A stretch of DNA of 64,000 nucleotides from Atopsyche davidsoni (GCA_022113835.1 JAILWY010000011.1:2294001-2358000), one strand, 5' to 3'. Positions 1-12,055 are shown, counted from the stretch's first letter. Notes: generated by a model not told the origin, from the sequence alone. Translations and numbers: made by a program.

Positions 1-939
1 TCCGAGAAGACTTGGAAGAAGAAAAAAAAACCAGCCGTCGCTCCATTAATTCTTAATAAAAAACCACTCAGCTTAACGGTTTATTACGCTTTTTATGCGT
101 TTCCTATTTGTGTGTAATCGAGTTATTGTTTTGGAACGCGGCGGGCCGCTCCATTTCGTGTCGGCGGCATCGAGAGCACAGAACCAGATTGTATGAATAA
201 TAATTAATATGGCGAATGCGAAGACGAGAGGCTGCTCCATTCGGATGCTTGACCCAGAGGGGATGCTCTCCGGCCGTAACGGTCGCGGGTCAGGGCCGCC
301 TTGGGGGTAGAAAAAAAAATTAATAATAAAATAAAACGAATGCTTGCTTACCTGCCTCTTCACTAGCAGAAATCATAAAATCGTAAAAAGTTTCACTGTC
401 CAAAAAAAAAAAAAAACCGAAAACCTCTATACGTCTCAGATACCTCTCAAAAATCTCAGATAAATAACGTAAAGTCGAAACTGATAACGGAGATGTACAT
501 ATGACAGATACGAACCTAATTTACTTAATCCGTGCGGCGACTCACTCCAATATCACGTGTGTAATAATCTAGCTATTCGGCTTATGATCAGTGTCGGAAT
601 CCAGTGCGGTCCTTTGCAGTACCGAATTCGAAATCGAAGACGAACCTGAAAATTGGCCCAAGACCGGTTACCTGTTCGGCAATCAACAGGTAGAATGAAT
701 CAAGCCGGAGGAGAGAACTTGAATGGGCAGACGAGGTAATTAACACTTCGCGTCCGTCAATAAGATAATAAATTATATACAAATTCAAAAGGCAGCGTAA
801 GGGTAAATATAATGAATATGTTATTTTCTCTTTAAAAGATGCACTCATTGCAGTAACTCGGCACGTGTATTGCTTTTTTATAATGATAATATCAGAATTC
901 TTAATGAGTATAACGTGTAAATAGTTTGAGGACATAAAC
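1..939. other. No gene recognised apart from the candidate donor at 351
   Basis: AT-rich sequence with A-runs (307-316, 402-415) and a short GC-rich patch around 136-300. Short open frames on the minus strand resemble nothing I know and I do not treat them as genes. Confidence 0.5.
352..376 (-). other. Candidate exon end: ATG plus eight codons, then CAG|GTAAGC
   Basis: Reading leftward from 376: ATG ATT TCT GCT AGT GAA GAG GCA G, then GTAAGC after 352. The donor is near consensus. Upstream, TTTCTGCTAG could be an acceptor that would leave only an 11-nt exon. It may be the downstream partner of the intron suggested by the ratchet-like sites. Confidence 0.25.
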
Positions 940-1372
940 CATTTAGAGCTAGTAATGAAGGTGACAGGGTTTATCTAGAAAATAGGCCATGGTTATTATT
1001 ACTATATGCACCCTTCAAAATATGTATCAGATGGTATAACAGATGTAAAAGTATATCTTTAAAATAGGTAATAATTCACATGAAGGCATCACTTTAAAAC
1101 AGGACATGACTATTATCCTTACATGCACCCCTCAGAATACGTATAAGAGATGAGTAAAATCCCTATTTAAACCCCTCAAAAATCACTTTAGACAGGGAAT
1201 AACTTGAAAATAGGACATACGCATTTACACATTAGCGATGACATGATATTATCCTTATTATCACCCTTCAAAATTCGTTTGAAGTAATGACAGGATATAA
1301 CATCAAAACGGGGGGGCTGATATCACCCTTATTTGCACCCCTCAGAATTCGTATGAGAAACGACAGGTTTTC
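940..1372. repeat. Diverged tandem repeat, units of about 70-115 bp
   Basis: The phrase TTATTNNTACATGCACCCCTC, followed by variants of AGAATACGTATGAGA, recurs at about 988, 1106, 1246 and 1318, with linking phrases such as AAAATAGGACAT and ATGACAGG. Units have diverged by substitutions and indels. Noncoding; likely an old minisatellite. Confidence 0.65.
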
Positions 1373-1440
1373 TCGGTTCAGGTCTCGTTCGTAGAATTTA
1401 ATAAGTACGTACGACGTGACGCGTGATAAAGTATACGTAA

Positions 1441-1654
1441 ACACCTGGCGATGACGTCACGCAATTGACAAACAAGGGGGCCTCGGCAACCTCTTTTTTG
1501 CGACCTCATGATTGTTCCGACGGAAAATCAAAATAAAACGGAGGAAATCAGCATGGATGCAGAATTCACGCCAGTGGCTGGAAGGCTGGCCCGGAAGATG
1601 CCCGTATAGAGTAGAGTGGTTTTGGAGACGATAACACCTGGAGTGACGTCACGA
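1441..1654 (+). repeat. Pair of CRE-containing repeats
   Basis: ACACCTGGCGATGACGTCAC at 1441-1460 and ACACCTGGAGTGACGTCAC at 1634-1652 are direct repeats, each holding the TGACGTCA palindrome recognised by CREB/ATF-type bZIP proteins. A fragment of the dispersed LINE (about 1540-1600, GCAGAATTCACGCCAGTGG) lies between them. Confidence 0.5.
1540..1600 (+). mobile_element. Non-LTR retrotransposon 3' fragment
   Basis: GGATGCAGAATTCACGCCAG matches, with small changes, the segments at 22125-22160 and (reversed) 4740-4765. It is part of the 3'-coding region of the window's most copied LINE. Confidence 0.5.
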
Positions 1655-2061
1655 CGCGGACCTAATGGCCGCATTACACTGGCAGGATGACGCGGCCATT
1701 ATGGCCAACGAGTTTATTGCAAATCTGTGGCAGTTTGTAACGTAAATTGCCCTTATCAATATTGTTGCACAATACACTTTGATGGCGTGATTTTATTATA
1801 ATAATGTATCCAAAATTTGTTTGCTTTTGTACCGATTTGTCTGGTAAATTTATCCTACATTTTGCCAATGCACAAAAGGTCACACAATAATAATTTCGAT
1901 TCGTGTATAATCGTGGGAATTTTTTTTTAATTCAGCGATAAAAAAAAAATACTAATTTAATATCATTATAAATAGATATATCGAGTGATTCGCTGTTATT
2001 ATTTATTCAATCCATGCAATGAACACAGTGATAAAAATCACATCTTGGATGTGTACTGTCC

Positions 2062-2100
2062 TCTGACGTTTCGCTCTCCGTGCTGGGACCATCTTCAAGG
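2062..2100 (-). ncRNA. Hammerhead-like hairpin motif, family A
   Basis: On the minus strand: TTGAAGATGG, a loop-bearing segment, then GCGAAACGTCAG, with outer arms TCCT/AGGA able to pair. Compare copies at 31661, 37125, 51554 and 53361. Whether it is a ribozyme is inference. Confidence 0.4.
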
Positions 2101-2744
2101 ATTTTTACCCTTAAAAGCCTTGAAGCATAGTAAACATCAAGCAGTTCAACACACAAAGGCTATATCATCGAACAACATCGGCTACCAAAAACTCATCGTA
2201 CAAGTATTTTTAAAAAGGCTGGTATTGATTTATTTACGATTAGTTGAGCCGAAAACTGCTAATTGCTAAATATAGATTGTGATGTGTTTTAGATATGTGA
2301 ATATTGAAACTGGTCTGCCGTTGAATATTGTGGCGGTCGGCAGTAGAGTGTTCGCGGGTGGCGTCATGTCCACTTGAGTCACTCTCGCGTGTGAGGACTG
2401 CAAGAATCAGCAGCGTGGGAAGTAACCAATTGTCATAGAAGAATCATTGTAAAAAATAAACGATGTCAGAGAATCAACGATTACTCAAAAATATTATTCT
2501 TCTTCGGGTGACTCTTCTCACCGTTACCATTTAACCGAGCTTATCTCCATTCTGGACCAGTCTTATCAGTTCGGTTATATTCCTAGACAATCTGCTGCAT
2601 TGGTATTCTTTAAATATGGCCAACATAAAATCATTCATTTATGATATGGTAAATCCATGGTATTGTGTGATTCTCCAATAAAGCCGCATTCCGAACACAT
2701 TGATATTTCGCCTCTTAAGGGTCCAAGCCACAACTCTATACAGA

Positions 2745-3015
2745 AGAACCGAGACTGAATTTACTGAATCTCCAGCGAGTTTCCAATCATACGATATAAT
2801 TGGTGACTACTGTTGATACAAGGGCGTGCAATTATGTGCCCTGATCGTATGCAAAGGATCGTTAATGGAGTAGTGAACTTGGAATAATGTGTTCCGAAGA
2901 CCTTGCAGAAGTTAGATAGGGACCAATACGCAGACCTTTCCTTCGAACATAAAACTATACACATGAGATGGACACCAACCTCCTCTGAGGAGAGACACCT
3001 GAGGAAGATATAAAC
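2745..3015 (+). mobile_element. Non-LTR retrotransposon 3' fragment
   Basis: Shares with copies at 20.4, 24.2, 45.4, 48.1 and 55.8 kb the ordered phrases GTATGCAAAGGATCG, AATACGCAGACCTTTCC, then GAGATGG and the tail CACCAACCTCCTCTGAGGAG. It is broken by stops and frameshifts in every frame. The tail matches the C-terminal end of endonuclease/reverse-transcriptase LINEs common in insects. Confidence 0.7.
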
Positions 3016-4650
3016 ACCTATTTTACAGGTAAAAATAGTAAGCCACGCCCTGTTCTTGATATTGAATCACCTGGTAAGCAGGTAGAGCCCCGCTAATTGG
3101 CAACACTTGCGCTTCCCGCGAACCCAACATGTCACGGGATCGTACGGCTGCAAGTAATTGGAGATAATTCCATGTCATTTACCATTAAACCACCGTTAGG
3201 TATGCCGGCTGTAATGACTACGCTATTATTTAGTAACGCCTGTAAAAAATACACGCTTTTTTCCGTAAACACTTACGCGCAGATCATTACTCAGTATTAG
3301 GAAAAATATGCAATTCGTGCCTAATCGCCGTAGAGATATGTGTGTAAAAACTTTAAATATTACGATTATAAAAATTATTGTCGTGAAGATTGTGATGCAA
3401 GAATATATATTTTTTTAAAAACAATTTATTATAAAATATAAGAAAAAATAGCATTTGAGGAACTTACGATTTCTATAAAAGGCGGATGTCTCATGAATTC
3501 CCATATATATATATTTTTTATTGTTATACTATACTTATACAGTTAATATAAGGCTGTGGACAACCCGAATAAAAATATTTTTTATAATATATGTCAAATA
3601 AATTGATTATATATTATAATATTAAAATAAATCAAAAAGAAAACTTACAACAGTTTTAATCGATTCACATAAGCATACCTTACTATAGAACAGCTAAAAA
3701 TTCCAATATATATTAAAACTATTTTTCAGTTACTTGCTGATTCAGCAGTCAATAAGAATAAGTAGCAGCTTACGAGCAGCAAGCAGTTTTATCATCGACA
3801 TTCAGTTCCCTCATATTCCTATTCATATTGCATTACAAAAATCACTGTCACGAACATTTCGAGCTGTAAAAAAAATATTTACGGCCGTGATCATCGTGGA
3901 AGCCGTAAATCATAGATAATTTACAGTAAAAAAACTCATCCAAACACGTGGATTTTATATACGTGCAATAAAAACTTCGAAGAAATTGATTATTGTAAAG
4001 GTGCTCCCACACGCACAGCAGAGCTTACATCACATACAATAAATTATATCAACCAGAAAATACTATAAAAAAATAAATATATATATATATTCGTTGCTTT
4101 TTCGATAGTGCACATTATTGCTAGCATTTTCTAAATAGTATCGTAAATTTATTCATTTATTTAACAATCAAGTTCTTATATATTATAAATAAAAACGCTG
4201 CGATATAAATTATAAATAAGATTTTTTACCGCTTTCTCTGACAATATCGTAGTATAATTTTACTTTTTTTTAATATGTTATTTTGTATTATAATTATTTT
4301 TTACAGTTTCTGTGAACTAAGGCATTTTTCTTACTACATTCCAAAAAATGCGTCTAGAATAATATTTTATATTGTATAAATTGTTAGTATTTTTATTTAT
4401 CTGCTTGCTATCATTTTTTCCTTCTTTATTTACTTTTTCAGACTGTTAACAATGAATTCTCTAAGAATAAGAAACGCTTATACGATCTTATTTATAATAA
4501 ACTGTTCAAAATTTATTTATATTCAACTAATATTCATTTATTGTTGAGCCAACGTGTCAGAATTTGATACGCGCGTAGGTTTTAAAAAAAAAGTACGCAG
4601 AAGCGAAATCCCTAGACATAAAAACTATATCGTTTGTAAGAATAAGCAAG
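3016..4650. other. AT-rich stretch without recognised features
   Basis: Very AT-rich, with scattered (TA)n and poly-T runs (3505-3530, 4073-4092, 4264-4272). It has no convincing coding frame, splice pair or repeat matched elsewhere in the window. Confidence 0.5.
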
Positions 4651-4659
4651 TTTATGTTT

Positions 4660-4815
4660 TTTTCTTCTCCAAGTGCCTCTCCTCAGAGGAGGTCCTCCGT
4701 TTCACCGAAGATGCGCTTGTCCTGAGCCAGTCATACTGTTCGGCTGGCGAAAATTCCGCGTCCATGTTAATCTCTTCCGTCCGATGCTTATTTTTTCTAT
4801 GGGTTTTCTTAAGAC
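4660..4815 (-). mobile_element. Non-LTR retrotransposon 3' end, reversed
   Basis: The reverse complement reads through a peptide containing INMDAEFSPA and SSEERHLEKKK, the same 3' terminus as the plus-strand copies (CTCCTCTGAGGAGAGGCAC then an A-rich GAAGAAG tail). Truncated and decayed. Confidence 0.65.
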
Positions 4816-4939
4816 AATCACATGGTGGTCGTGTCGACAGGCCATGGGGGCCCCATGGGCGCGTGCACCGCTCGGCGATTACCAGCACGAGATGACGAAA
4901 CCTGCAGCGTCCGACGTAATAGCTGACCTTTGCGGGCCC

Positions 4940-5880
4940 GCCGTCTAATCAAACGGGAAAATTCCTAGCGTCGCTATACTGGGCGATTCACGTTGATTTG
5001 TGTTGCCCCAACGAAACGTGAAAATAACGAAAAATCACTCCACAATCGCTACAATTACGAGCCTTTCGTCTAATCAAACGGGAAGAGACACTATACAGGT
5101 GATTCGAGTAATTTTGGGTACACCAATAAAACGTGAAAATGACTAGAACCAATCGTTCGAGCTCTCAGTTTGATGAAACGGGGGGAAATCTAGCGGTCCT
5201 CTACAGGGTGATTCACTAACGTACGTAAAAATAGAACCGCTCTATATATCGCTCAAGCGCATTTGCGAGATCGTAAAAGTCACTATACAACCAGAGTTGT
5301 GTACGTTTATTAGCCTTCGCCCCCAGTCAAACATTTTTTTTTAAATTATACAGGTGACTCATGTTAGACGTTAAAATAGCCTTACTCTATATGTAGTTCT
5401 AGCAAGTTCTAAAAGTCCTAAAAATCGCTTCACAGTATTACGCCTATTTGACAACAACAAAAAAAACTCCCGAAAATGTTTAATAATTTTGAATACCCGC
5501 TATACTCAATATACAGTGTGATTCACATTGATTTAAGTTCTCCAACGAATTGTAAAAGTAACCAAAGCTGCATTGCATGACATACATGTCACTGTTTAAA
5601 AAAAAAAAGTTCACTCCACCTCTAGTAAAACAAGAAAATTCCTTAAATTTCTATACATTGAGTCAGTAATATTAATATATCGTGAAAATTCCTGAAATCG
5701 CTATACTGGTGATTCATGTACATCTACCTACCGTCTGTCTAAAAACTGATTCAAGCGCATTTGTTTACCCGCTGCCTGTAAAAGCAAGAAAACAATTCTG
5801 TGCATCGCTTTGCGGTGTGATTCAAGCGCATGTATATTCCCGTCGTTAAAATATACAGGGTGATTCATATACGCATATAT
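4940..5880. repeat. Diverged tandem array keyed by TATACAGGGTGATTCA
   Basis: Variants of TATACAGGGTGATTCACGT occur at about 4976, 5093, 5203, 5345, 5511, 5703 and 5852, with accompanying phrases GTCTAATCAAACGGGAA, CGTGAAAATNAC and CAAGCGCATTTG. Units are roughly 110-170 bp. The keyed phrase looks like a transposon terminal sequence, so the array may have grown from repeated element ends. Confidence 0.7.
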
Positions 5881-6279
5881 GCCGTGATTGTTATGCAGTG
5901 AAACGATTTAAAAAAAAAAACTCTTTGCAATTATCCAATGGCGTCCCTTAATTTTTATGTTTAGAGCCTTGTTTGACAACGCAAACGAGAATGCTATTGG
6001 CGAGTTACGATTCGGTTTTCGGTTGTCGGTCGTGCCGCAGCGTGTGTAGACGGCTTGACGTATCAGCAGTGCACCTAACTCCTCACATGCCGAGTGCATT
6101 TCGAGGCTTGCAACAGAAGTGCATCGCACAAGAGCAGTCTAGTGTCGTAATAAGACCGACGGGGCTTTCTATTCCTCTCACACTTTCTCTATTGGCGATC
6201 ACCACAGCCGTAAATCTGGTTGTAGTCATTACCGCTGCACAGGCTCGCCAAGGCTCTATGCTACACCAAGCCGGCGATA

Positions 6280-6740
6280 TTGATCGAACAGGGCACACTG
6301 TGTGACTGTGAACCAGGTACTACGTGAATAATGCTACAAGAATAATGCATCAGAGTGCTCGTCTGTGGAGCGGATTTCCATTAAACGATTCGAACAAGAT
6401 GCGCTACCACTTTTGTCAATGTGAATGAGATTGATCAAATAGCGCACACTGTGCGACTGTGAACCAGGTACTGCAGGAATAATGCCTAAAAACATTTTGT
6501 ATCACAATTGTTCTATCGAAATTAATTGGTAAAGCACACTTTTCATGGGGGCAAAGTTTATCTGAAATGGTATTTCACATAGCTGGAACCGATGCTTGAA
6601 TTTAGTAAATTTATTAGTAAGCGAGAAGATTGATCAAACAGCTCACACCGTGTGACTGTGAGCCAGGTACTACGGGAATAACAGCCCTAGAAGTGACCCT
6701 AAAAATATCGGTACAATTTTCTTGGTAAAGCACACATGCC
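6280..6740. repeat. Three-unit tandem repeat
   Basis: GTGTGACTGTGAACCAGGTA with the flanking GATTGATCAAAC-GCACAC recurs at about 6281, 6429 and 6629, each followed by an ACTACGGGAATAA variant. GGTAAAGCACAC follows the second and third units. Unit length is 150-200 bp. Confidence 0.75.
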
Positions 6741-7212
6741 AGGTTTTCATATCTTGTTTTTTTTTTTTTTTTTTTAAATTAATAATTATATAACACAGGA
6801 AATGTTATTCTCTTTGTATATTGTATAATTTTTACCCCCAAAATGAGCAGTGTTTGCATCTGGGATAGCAATAATTCATAAATGTAAAATAAATAAATTT
6901 CATGCAGCGTTCCCATGGCGCCATTGTATACAACTGAGAAAGTAAAAATAAATCGAATGCAATTAAAATAAATCAATCGAGTGTTCCGCAAGATGTACCG
7001 AAATTGTTTATCGCACAAACTGACTTGGGAAACATTTCGCTAAAAATTAATGCCAGCAGTTCTTGGCACGCCGTTGATTTGGCGATTCCTTCGGCTCGCA
7101 TTTGACTAATGTGAAAAATTACCGCCGCAAGTGGGTCGAGACGAGCACGACCTCACCTTCTGCACTTTCATCCTGATTAAAGTGTACGATCTGAACATAT
7201 CGATGAACATTT

Positions 7213-7847
7213 ATTTAAGGCACAGGTTCCCAAAGTGGTCGATTTCGACCCCCAGCGGTCGATTCCCCCCTGCAAGGGGTCGACGACAGCGAAAGATTAA
7301 ATTGGGGATGGATAAACTGCAAATGACGGTCTACAAGAGTGGATCTCATTTATGCAGGTCATCACCAAAATTTAGGCATTTCGTAAATGTACCTATGTAC
7401 TTTCATAATAATGCTATTTATCCTGCATTATGGACTATCGCAAGAAGGTTTTTGATACTTTTCCATGTTCACACCACGTGAAAAAGGGTCTTAGTGCGGT
7501 TGTCATCGTCAATCTTCTTAAAAAAAATATAGATTGGAAATCACTGGACGAGGAGATTTAAATGTGAATCTGACTGATATGCATCAGACCCATCCCTCCC
7601 ATCAAAAGTATTGGTGTTTTTAATTAATAAAGGTATATTAAACTTTACATGTATTTTAAGTTTTTTATTTTTAAATCCACTGTACAGTAAACCCTATGAA
7701 ATTGAATTGTTCTATATCAGATGTCAAAAATATGTTTAAAGTTGATGAATTTGTAAAAAATCAATATAAGCTAGGGGTCTACGAATAACGGGAAAACTCG
7801 GTAAGGGGTCTACGGGACAAAAAAGTTTGGGGACCTATGATTTAAGG
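7213..7847. mobile_element. hAT-superfamily element (MITE-size) with 8-bp TSD
   Basis: The element is 7221-7839 (619 bp), flanked by perfect 8-bp duplications ATTTAAGG at 7213-7220 and 7840-7847. Ends are CACAGGTTCCCAAAGT and, reversed, CATAGGTCCCCAAACT, the usual hAT-type GGTNCCCAAA terminus. Inside, one plus-strand frame around 7530-7620 (RLEITGRGDLNVNLTDMHQ, then HPSH near a stop) recalls the C-terminal tail of domesticated-type hAT transposases, so this is a deletion derivative and not simply terminal repeats. Confidence 0.85.
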
Positions 7848-7887
7848 GTTGCAGTCTATCAACTAGAGATATGCAAAGGGTTGTCAC

Positions 7888-7974
<87 letters not shown>
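7888..7974. repeat. Poly(A) run joined to (TA)n microsatellite
   Basis: About 28 A followed by about 29 TA dinucleotides. It also creates an artefactual tyrosine-isoleucine frame on the minus strand. Confidence 0.95.
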
Positions 7975-7981
<7 letters not shown>

Positions 7982-8498
7982 AGTCTTTAACTCTCTGGGG
8001 TTAGGGGGCCCTGAAAACCAGGGTATTGTTGGACCAACAGTTATTTCTATAACGCTTGTTTGATGGTATATTTTATAGGGTGTGAATGGGTATATAATGG
8101 CTTCAAAGACAACGCATAAATTTTTCTGAAATACATGCTTACAAGACATTGTTGCGTTGAACCAATAAAACACTTATCGAAGCACTCAAAGAATATAAAT
8201 TTATAAAGGTTAACTGTATACTTCGTGATAACATGTTATTTATATAGTATACATTAGAAAGACATTAAAAAAATAATAATAATAATAATAATCAATTGTA
8301 TTTTTTATATATATAAATTCATAAATGTGGTTGTTTTTTCGACATGTTTTTAAAATCGCAAAATTGTAGCGTATATATGGGCAAAAAATTGTCTGTTCTT
8401 TTTAATTTTCGGATAAACAAGTTTTTTAGAAATCTATTTTTATATATTAAAAAAATGCCTTTCAGATTCTAGTCATTGTGCAATAATGATGAATGGTA

Positions 8499-8560
8499 AC
8501 TCACCTGCAACAAAAGAAAAAATATATATTTAAAAAAGAGAAAAATATTAAAAATAACAC
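8499..8560 (-). promoter_or_regulatory. Ratchet-type (recursive) splice site candidate
   Basis: On the minus strand a roughly 45-base T/C-rich tract ends in TTTTCTTTTGTTGCAG and is followed directly by GTGAGTTACC. The junction is between 8505 and 8504. Acceptor and donor are both close to consensus and no exon lies between. It is the same strand and design as the site at 31548, and supports a long minus-strand intron across this part. Confidence 0.45.
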
Positions 8561-9025
8561 GTGTAAAAAAAAGCAAGCCAAGACGAAAAAATCACTGTTG
8601 ATAAGTTGTTTTTTTTTTTTTTTTCTCTGATCTACCTAGCTCAGTAATATTTTCATAACAGGGTGGGTTTATCGTGTGAAGAGTACGTACAAATATCAAA
8701 ATAATAAGAAGTATTGTATATTTGCAAATTGGTTGCAGGCTGTGTGTATAAATCAAGACTTCAATTCAATTTAACGAGTTATAATTACATAATTATTATT
8801 TTATATTCAAGCACAGTAATCAATGGAGAGCAGAGAATCGGTATTTATTCGCTTTTACGAAATGGAAAAAGAGCCATTACGCCCGAAGATTATTTTTAAC
8901 TCGTATGAAATTATATATTTACAAAATTACTTTACTTTCGGGCTGTAGAGAATCATGATAGGCCGGTGTTTAGTTTTAACCCAGTTAGATCGACTGTGGA
9001 AAATCAGTGATGGCGAACACGCCGA

Positions 9026-9430
9026 GATCTAGAATTCTAGATCATTCCATATAAACTTAAGACGTCTCAAATTCTCAATTGAGACGCGGTGCACGGTGGG
9101 TGGTATTCGAAATTAATTGGACAAAAAAATGACTGCTTACATATTTAATTATACCGAGAAGGAATAAAAAACAAATTGTAACGTTCAATAAGCATTGCTC
9201 ATCAACTGATATCTGGAATTTTTTATTAATTCAAATTAACTATGAAAACATTTTAAAATAATCATTTTGGATAGGCGCACAGTGGGTGGTGTTCAGAATA
9301 ATGTATAATTGCATCGAAAGCGGAAATAAAAATTAACAAATTGTTTCATTATTATTGTATAGTTTAATGGACGGTAAAAATCAGATACGAATAATGTATT
9401 TGAGGTTTATAATTTTAGATTATTCCAGAT
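9026..9430. repeat. 18-bp perfect palindrome and diverged direct duplication
   Basis: GATCTAGAATTCTAGATC (9026-9043) is a perfect palindrome, followed by an imperfect one around CGTCTCAA...TTGAGACG (9062-9087). GCACGGTGGGTGGTATTC (about 9089) and GCACAGTGGGTGGTGTTC (about 9279) head two diverged copies of a ~190-bp unit; the ATTCCATATAAACTTA phrase at 9045 also returns near 9422. Confidence 0.6.
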
Positions 9431-9675
9431 AAATTTAGAAATATGTATGGGTATGTTCTCAACAATTACATGAACAAAAAATATCGAAATATATCGGCAC
9501 CAGATAGTAGAATAATTGAGTACTTAAAAGTATAAAATTATATCGTTTTATTAATCATTCAGATAAAGTATCAAAGATCAATGAAATTGGACGAGAGACA
9601 TCTTCAACAAAAGTTGAAGAAGAAGAAGAAAATACCATGAATGCCTTACAACCCAACACGTCATTAACCTCTTAT

Positions 9676-9850
9676 AGATGAGGTATGACGTCATAAAGGG
9701 TAAATACGTGTTTTCAAAAAGGTTGCACATGTTTTTCGATTTCGAGGAATTGCGTTTCATGACCTCTGCGTATGACGTCATCAAGAGTGAATACGTTTTT
9801 CAGCAAATACTGTGCATGTTTCACTTTCGTGGATTTATTTCCAGACACGA
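9676..9850 (+). repeat. Two-unit tandem repeat with TATGACGTCAT
   Basis: Units starting about 9683 and 9770 share TATGACGTCATNAAGNGTNA, ATACGT, GCATGTTT and a terminal ATTTC/GAC phrase. Each holds the CRE/ATF palindrome TGACGTCA. Confidence 0.65.
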
Positions 9851-10259
9851 CAGCTCGGGCAGCCATTTTTACAAATCGTCATACTGAGATTGAAATGTTC
9901 GTTATACCACGAACAATAAAATTGATAAATAGGTTTGTTTGCTGCTCGAAGATTGAGCATTGGCAAAAAATGGACCTTGAACGTTACGAACGCAAAGATT
10001 TTAACTATCCCATAAGTACTATTATAACATAAGATAAACAACAAATCAACAATTTCAGATTGATTTTAAAAAAGATACGAATAATTATTATTTATATACA
10101 TATACTGCATAAGCATATGAATACAAATATATATTACGTGCGCAACTTAATTTTCAGGTGTTTTAAATCAATTTCGGAAGTGGTTCTTCGATTTTCCATG
10201 TGTCTCTCGGTCAACTCACGCGGCACCCATTTTCCTTCCCTTAGATTTTTTCCTTTCCC

Positions 10260-10602
10260 TTAGAAATACCTTGGCGAGTCATGCTTAGCAAGTTGATGTT
10301 CATCATTCAATAACACTTGCAGATTGTCGTCGTCAGTTATTTTCGGTCTTCCGGAGCTCTCTTTGTCCTCAGTGTCGAAATCGCCACTTCTGATGCGTTC
10401 AAACCAATTGTCACGGGTAGCTTTCGATGGTGCATGCTTGCCAAGCAGACAACGTGCTTCAGCAGCATTTTTTTTACATGTTAAAGCTGAAAAGCAAAGC
10501 CTCCCGCAAATGCTGCTTTTTTGGCACAAATTATGACTACATGTGTCGTTAGCGCCATCTATGTGTGAGACCTAAAAACATAGTTGCGCACCTAGTATAT
10601 AT
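10260..10602 (-). pseudogene. mariner 5' end: TIR, leader and N-terminal transposase fragment
   Basis: The minus strand starts at about 10600 with a mariner-like terminal sequence (AGGTGCGCAACTATGTTTTT) next to TA. It then encodes KKNAAEARCLLGKHAPSKAT and NWFERIRSGDFDTEDKESSG followed by RPKITDDDNLQVLL, the helix-turn-helix DNA-binding region of mariner transposases. The element breaks off at about residue 90 of the usual ~345 and the DDD catalytic domain is absent. Confidence 0.85.
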
Positions 10603-11584
10603 GTGTGTTTATACTGCGACCTTCTATCATACGAGTTCCTGATAGTTGATACGTCAAAAACAAGTCCATATGCCCGTCACGGCGCCTCGTGACGCAAGGC
10701 TTTCGGAGAGGACGCTGTAAGAATTGCCGAGCTGGCGTTTTCAGTTCAGCTGAAATTTAAAATTCAAGCCTCGCTTTCAGAAACCACGGATCGGCATTGC
10801 ATCAGGGACACTCCAAGACCTCACTGAATCTCATGAATTCCTTCATACGTCAAGCAATACTAACCCTATCATTTTAAACATACCTAATTATTACAAGATG
10901 ATAAATTAGATGAAGTCATATATGTACATATATATTTCAGCTCCACAGTATTTCTCCACAATATTACGTATTACCAATTATTTTTTAATTTATTATTGAG
11001 AAAAAATGTATAATGAAATACGACGCATTTATCCATCGCATCTCAAAATCTTATCACAATGACTTGCGTATTAAGTGCCTACACTTTTCAGTTTTCATAA
11101 TTCAAAGATTCAAATCATCGCACAGACCTGTAACTCGAAAGAAAAAAATCTGCATCGTATAAAAACCTTATAAAAAAAAAATCACCTCTCGGTAAAAGCG
11201 TTTAAATTATTAAAATCGGGGATAACCGTGAGACGTTGCAAACGCGTCATTATGGATTCACATCACGGTGGGGAAAAAAAAAAACGAATGTGCATACAAT
11301 TGCATCCATACTTGCAACACTGGACATGCCTGATCTGCGGCGAGAATGGGGTAAAAGTCGACACGAATGCAGTGAAATCATTGGCACTGTGACAACACAA
11401 CTTTACGCAACCTTACGTGTCAAGGGACTCACGTATTTTCCCCATAAATTCCCATGGGCACTCTGCCCTAGAAATTAATTATTTATAGATCGATAACAAT
11501 CGATTCATATAGTCTTTGAATCGCAGATCGAGCGACATACTAATACATATAAAAGAGATATTATGATTGTCGTGCATTAAGGCT
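10603..11584. other. No gene recognised
   Basis: Mixed AT-rich sequence with A-runs. A short open frame at 11236-11478 (+) has no recognisable motif. I found no match elsewhere in the window. Confidence 0.45.
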
Positions 11585-11640
11585 TTCTTTATAGACTATT
11601 CTTCTTCTCCGAGTGCCTCTCTTCAGAGAAGGTCGATGAC
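11585..11640 (-). mobile_element. LINE 3' terminus, short reversed fragment
   Basis: CTTCTTCTCCGAGTGCCTCT and the following TTCAGAGAAGGTCGATGACC are the reverse of the common 3' tail of the dispersed LINE. Confidence 0.55.
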
Positions 11641-12004
11641 CATCCAACCATACAAATGTCAGGGCCGTCAAAAAATAATAAATATAAAGGTGCTGAAAGG
11701 GGGTTGAGATCAGTGCGACTTCAAGGCCTGAAGAAGTGGCATGGCACCAGTTCCTGTGCGTGCAGTGTGATGCACCGCGTGTCTGACGATGGCTGCAGAT
11801 CCTCATCAAACTGCATCTTGATGTGGCGACTGCTGCACGAATCGCTGGCTGCGAGGAATTCGATCTACTGGATTTTATCAAACTGCAGTGACCAGGCGTT
11901 AAAACGAAATTATAGGGATGTACAATTTGAGATAATATAATGATAAAGGAAACGGGATCTCAATACCTAGGCATCTTCTATATGAGATATAATTAAAAAA
12001 TCAG

Positions 12005-12055
12005 ATGTGCGTGGGATTTGAACCTACACTCCCAGCTATTGCAGCTTGGTGCTAT
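12005..12055 (-). repeat. SINE-like tRNA T-arm / B-box sequence
   Basis: The reverse complement contains CACCAAGCTGCAATAGCTGG, then a B box in GTAGGTTCAAATCCCACG. The order ACCAAG, GCTATA and the T-arm matches 51295-51335. No acceptor stem or anticodon arm can be built, so it is not a tRNA gene. Confidence 0.55.

Noticed and set aside
5973..6305. 110-codon plus-strand frame
   Set aside because: Mixed composition without motif. It overlaps the start of the 6280-6740 tandem repeat, and an opposite-strand frame is also open.
7859..8173. 104-codon minus-strand frame
   Set aside because: Mostly poly-Phe and Tyr-Ile from the A-run and (TA)n microsatellite.
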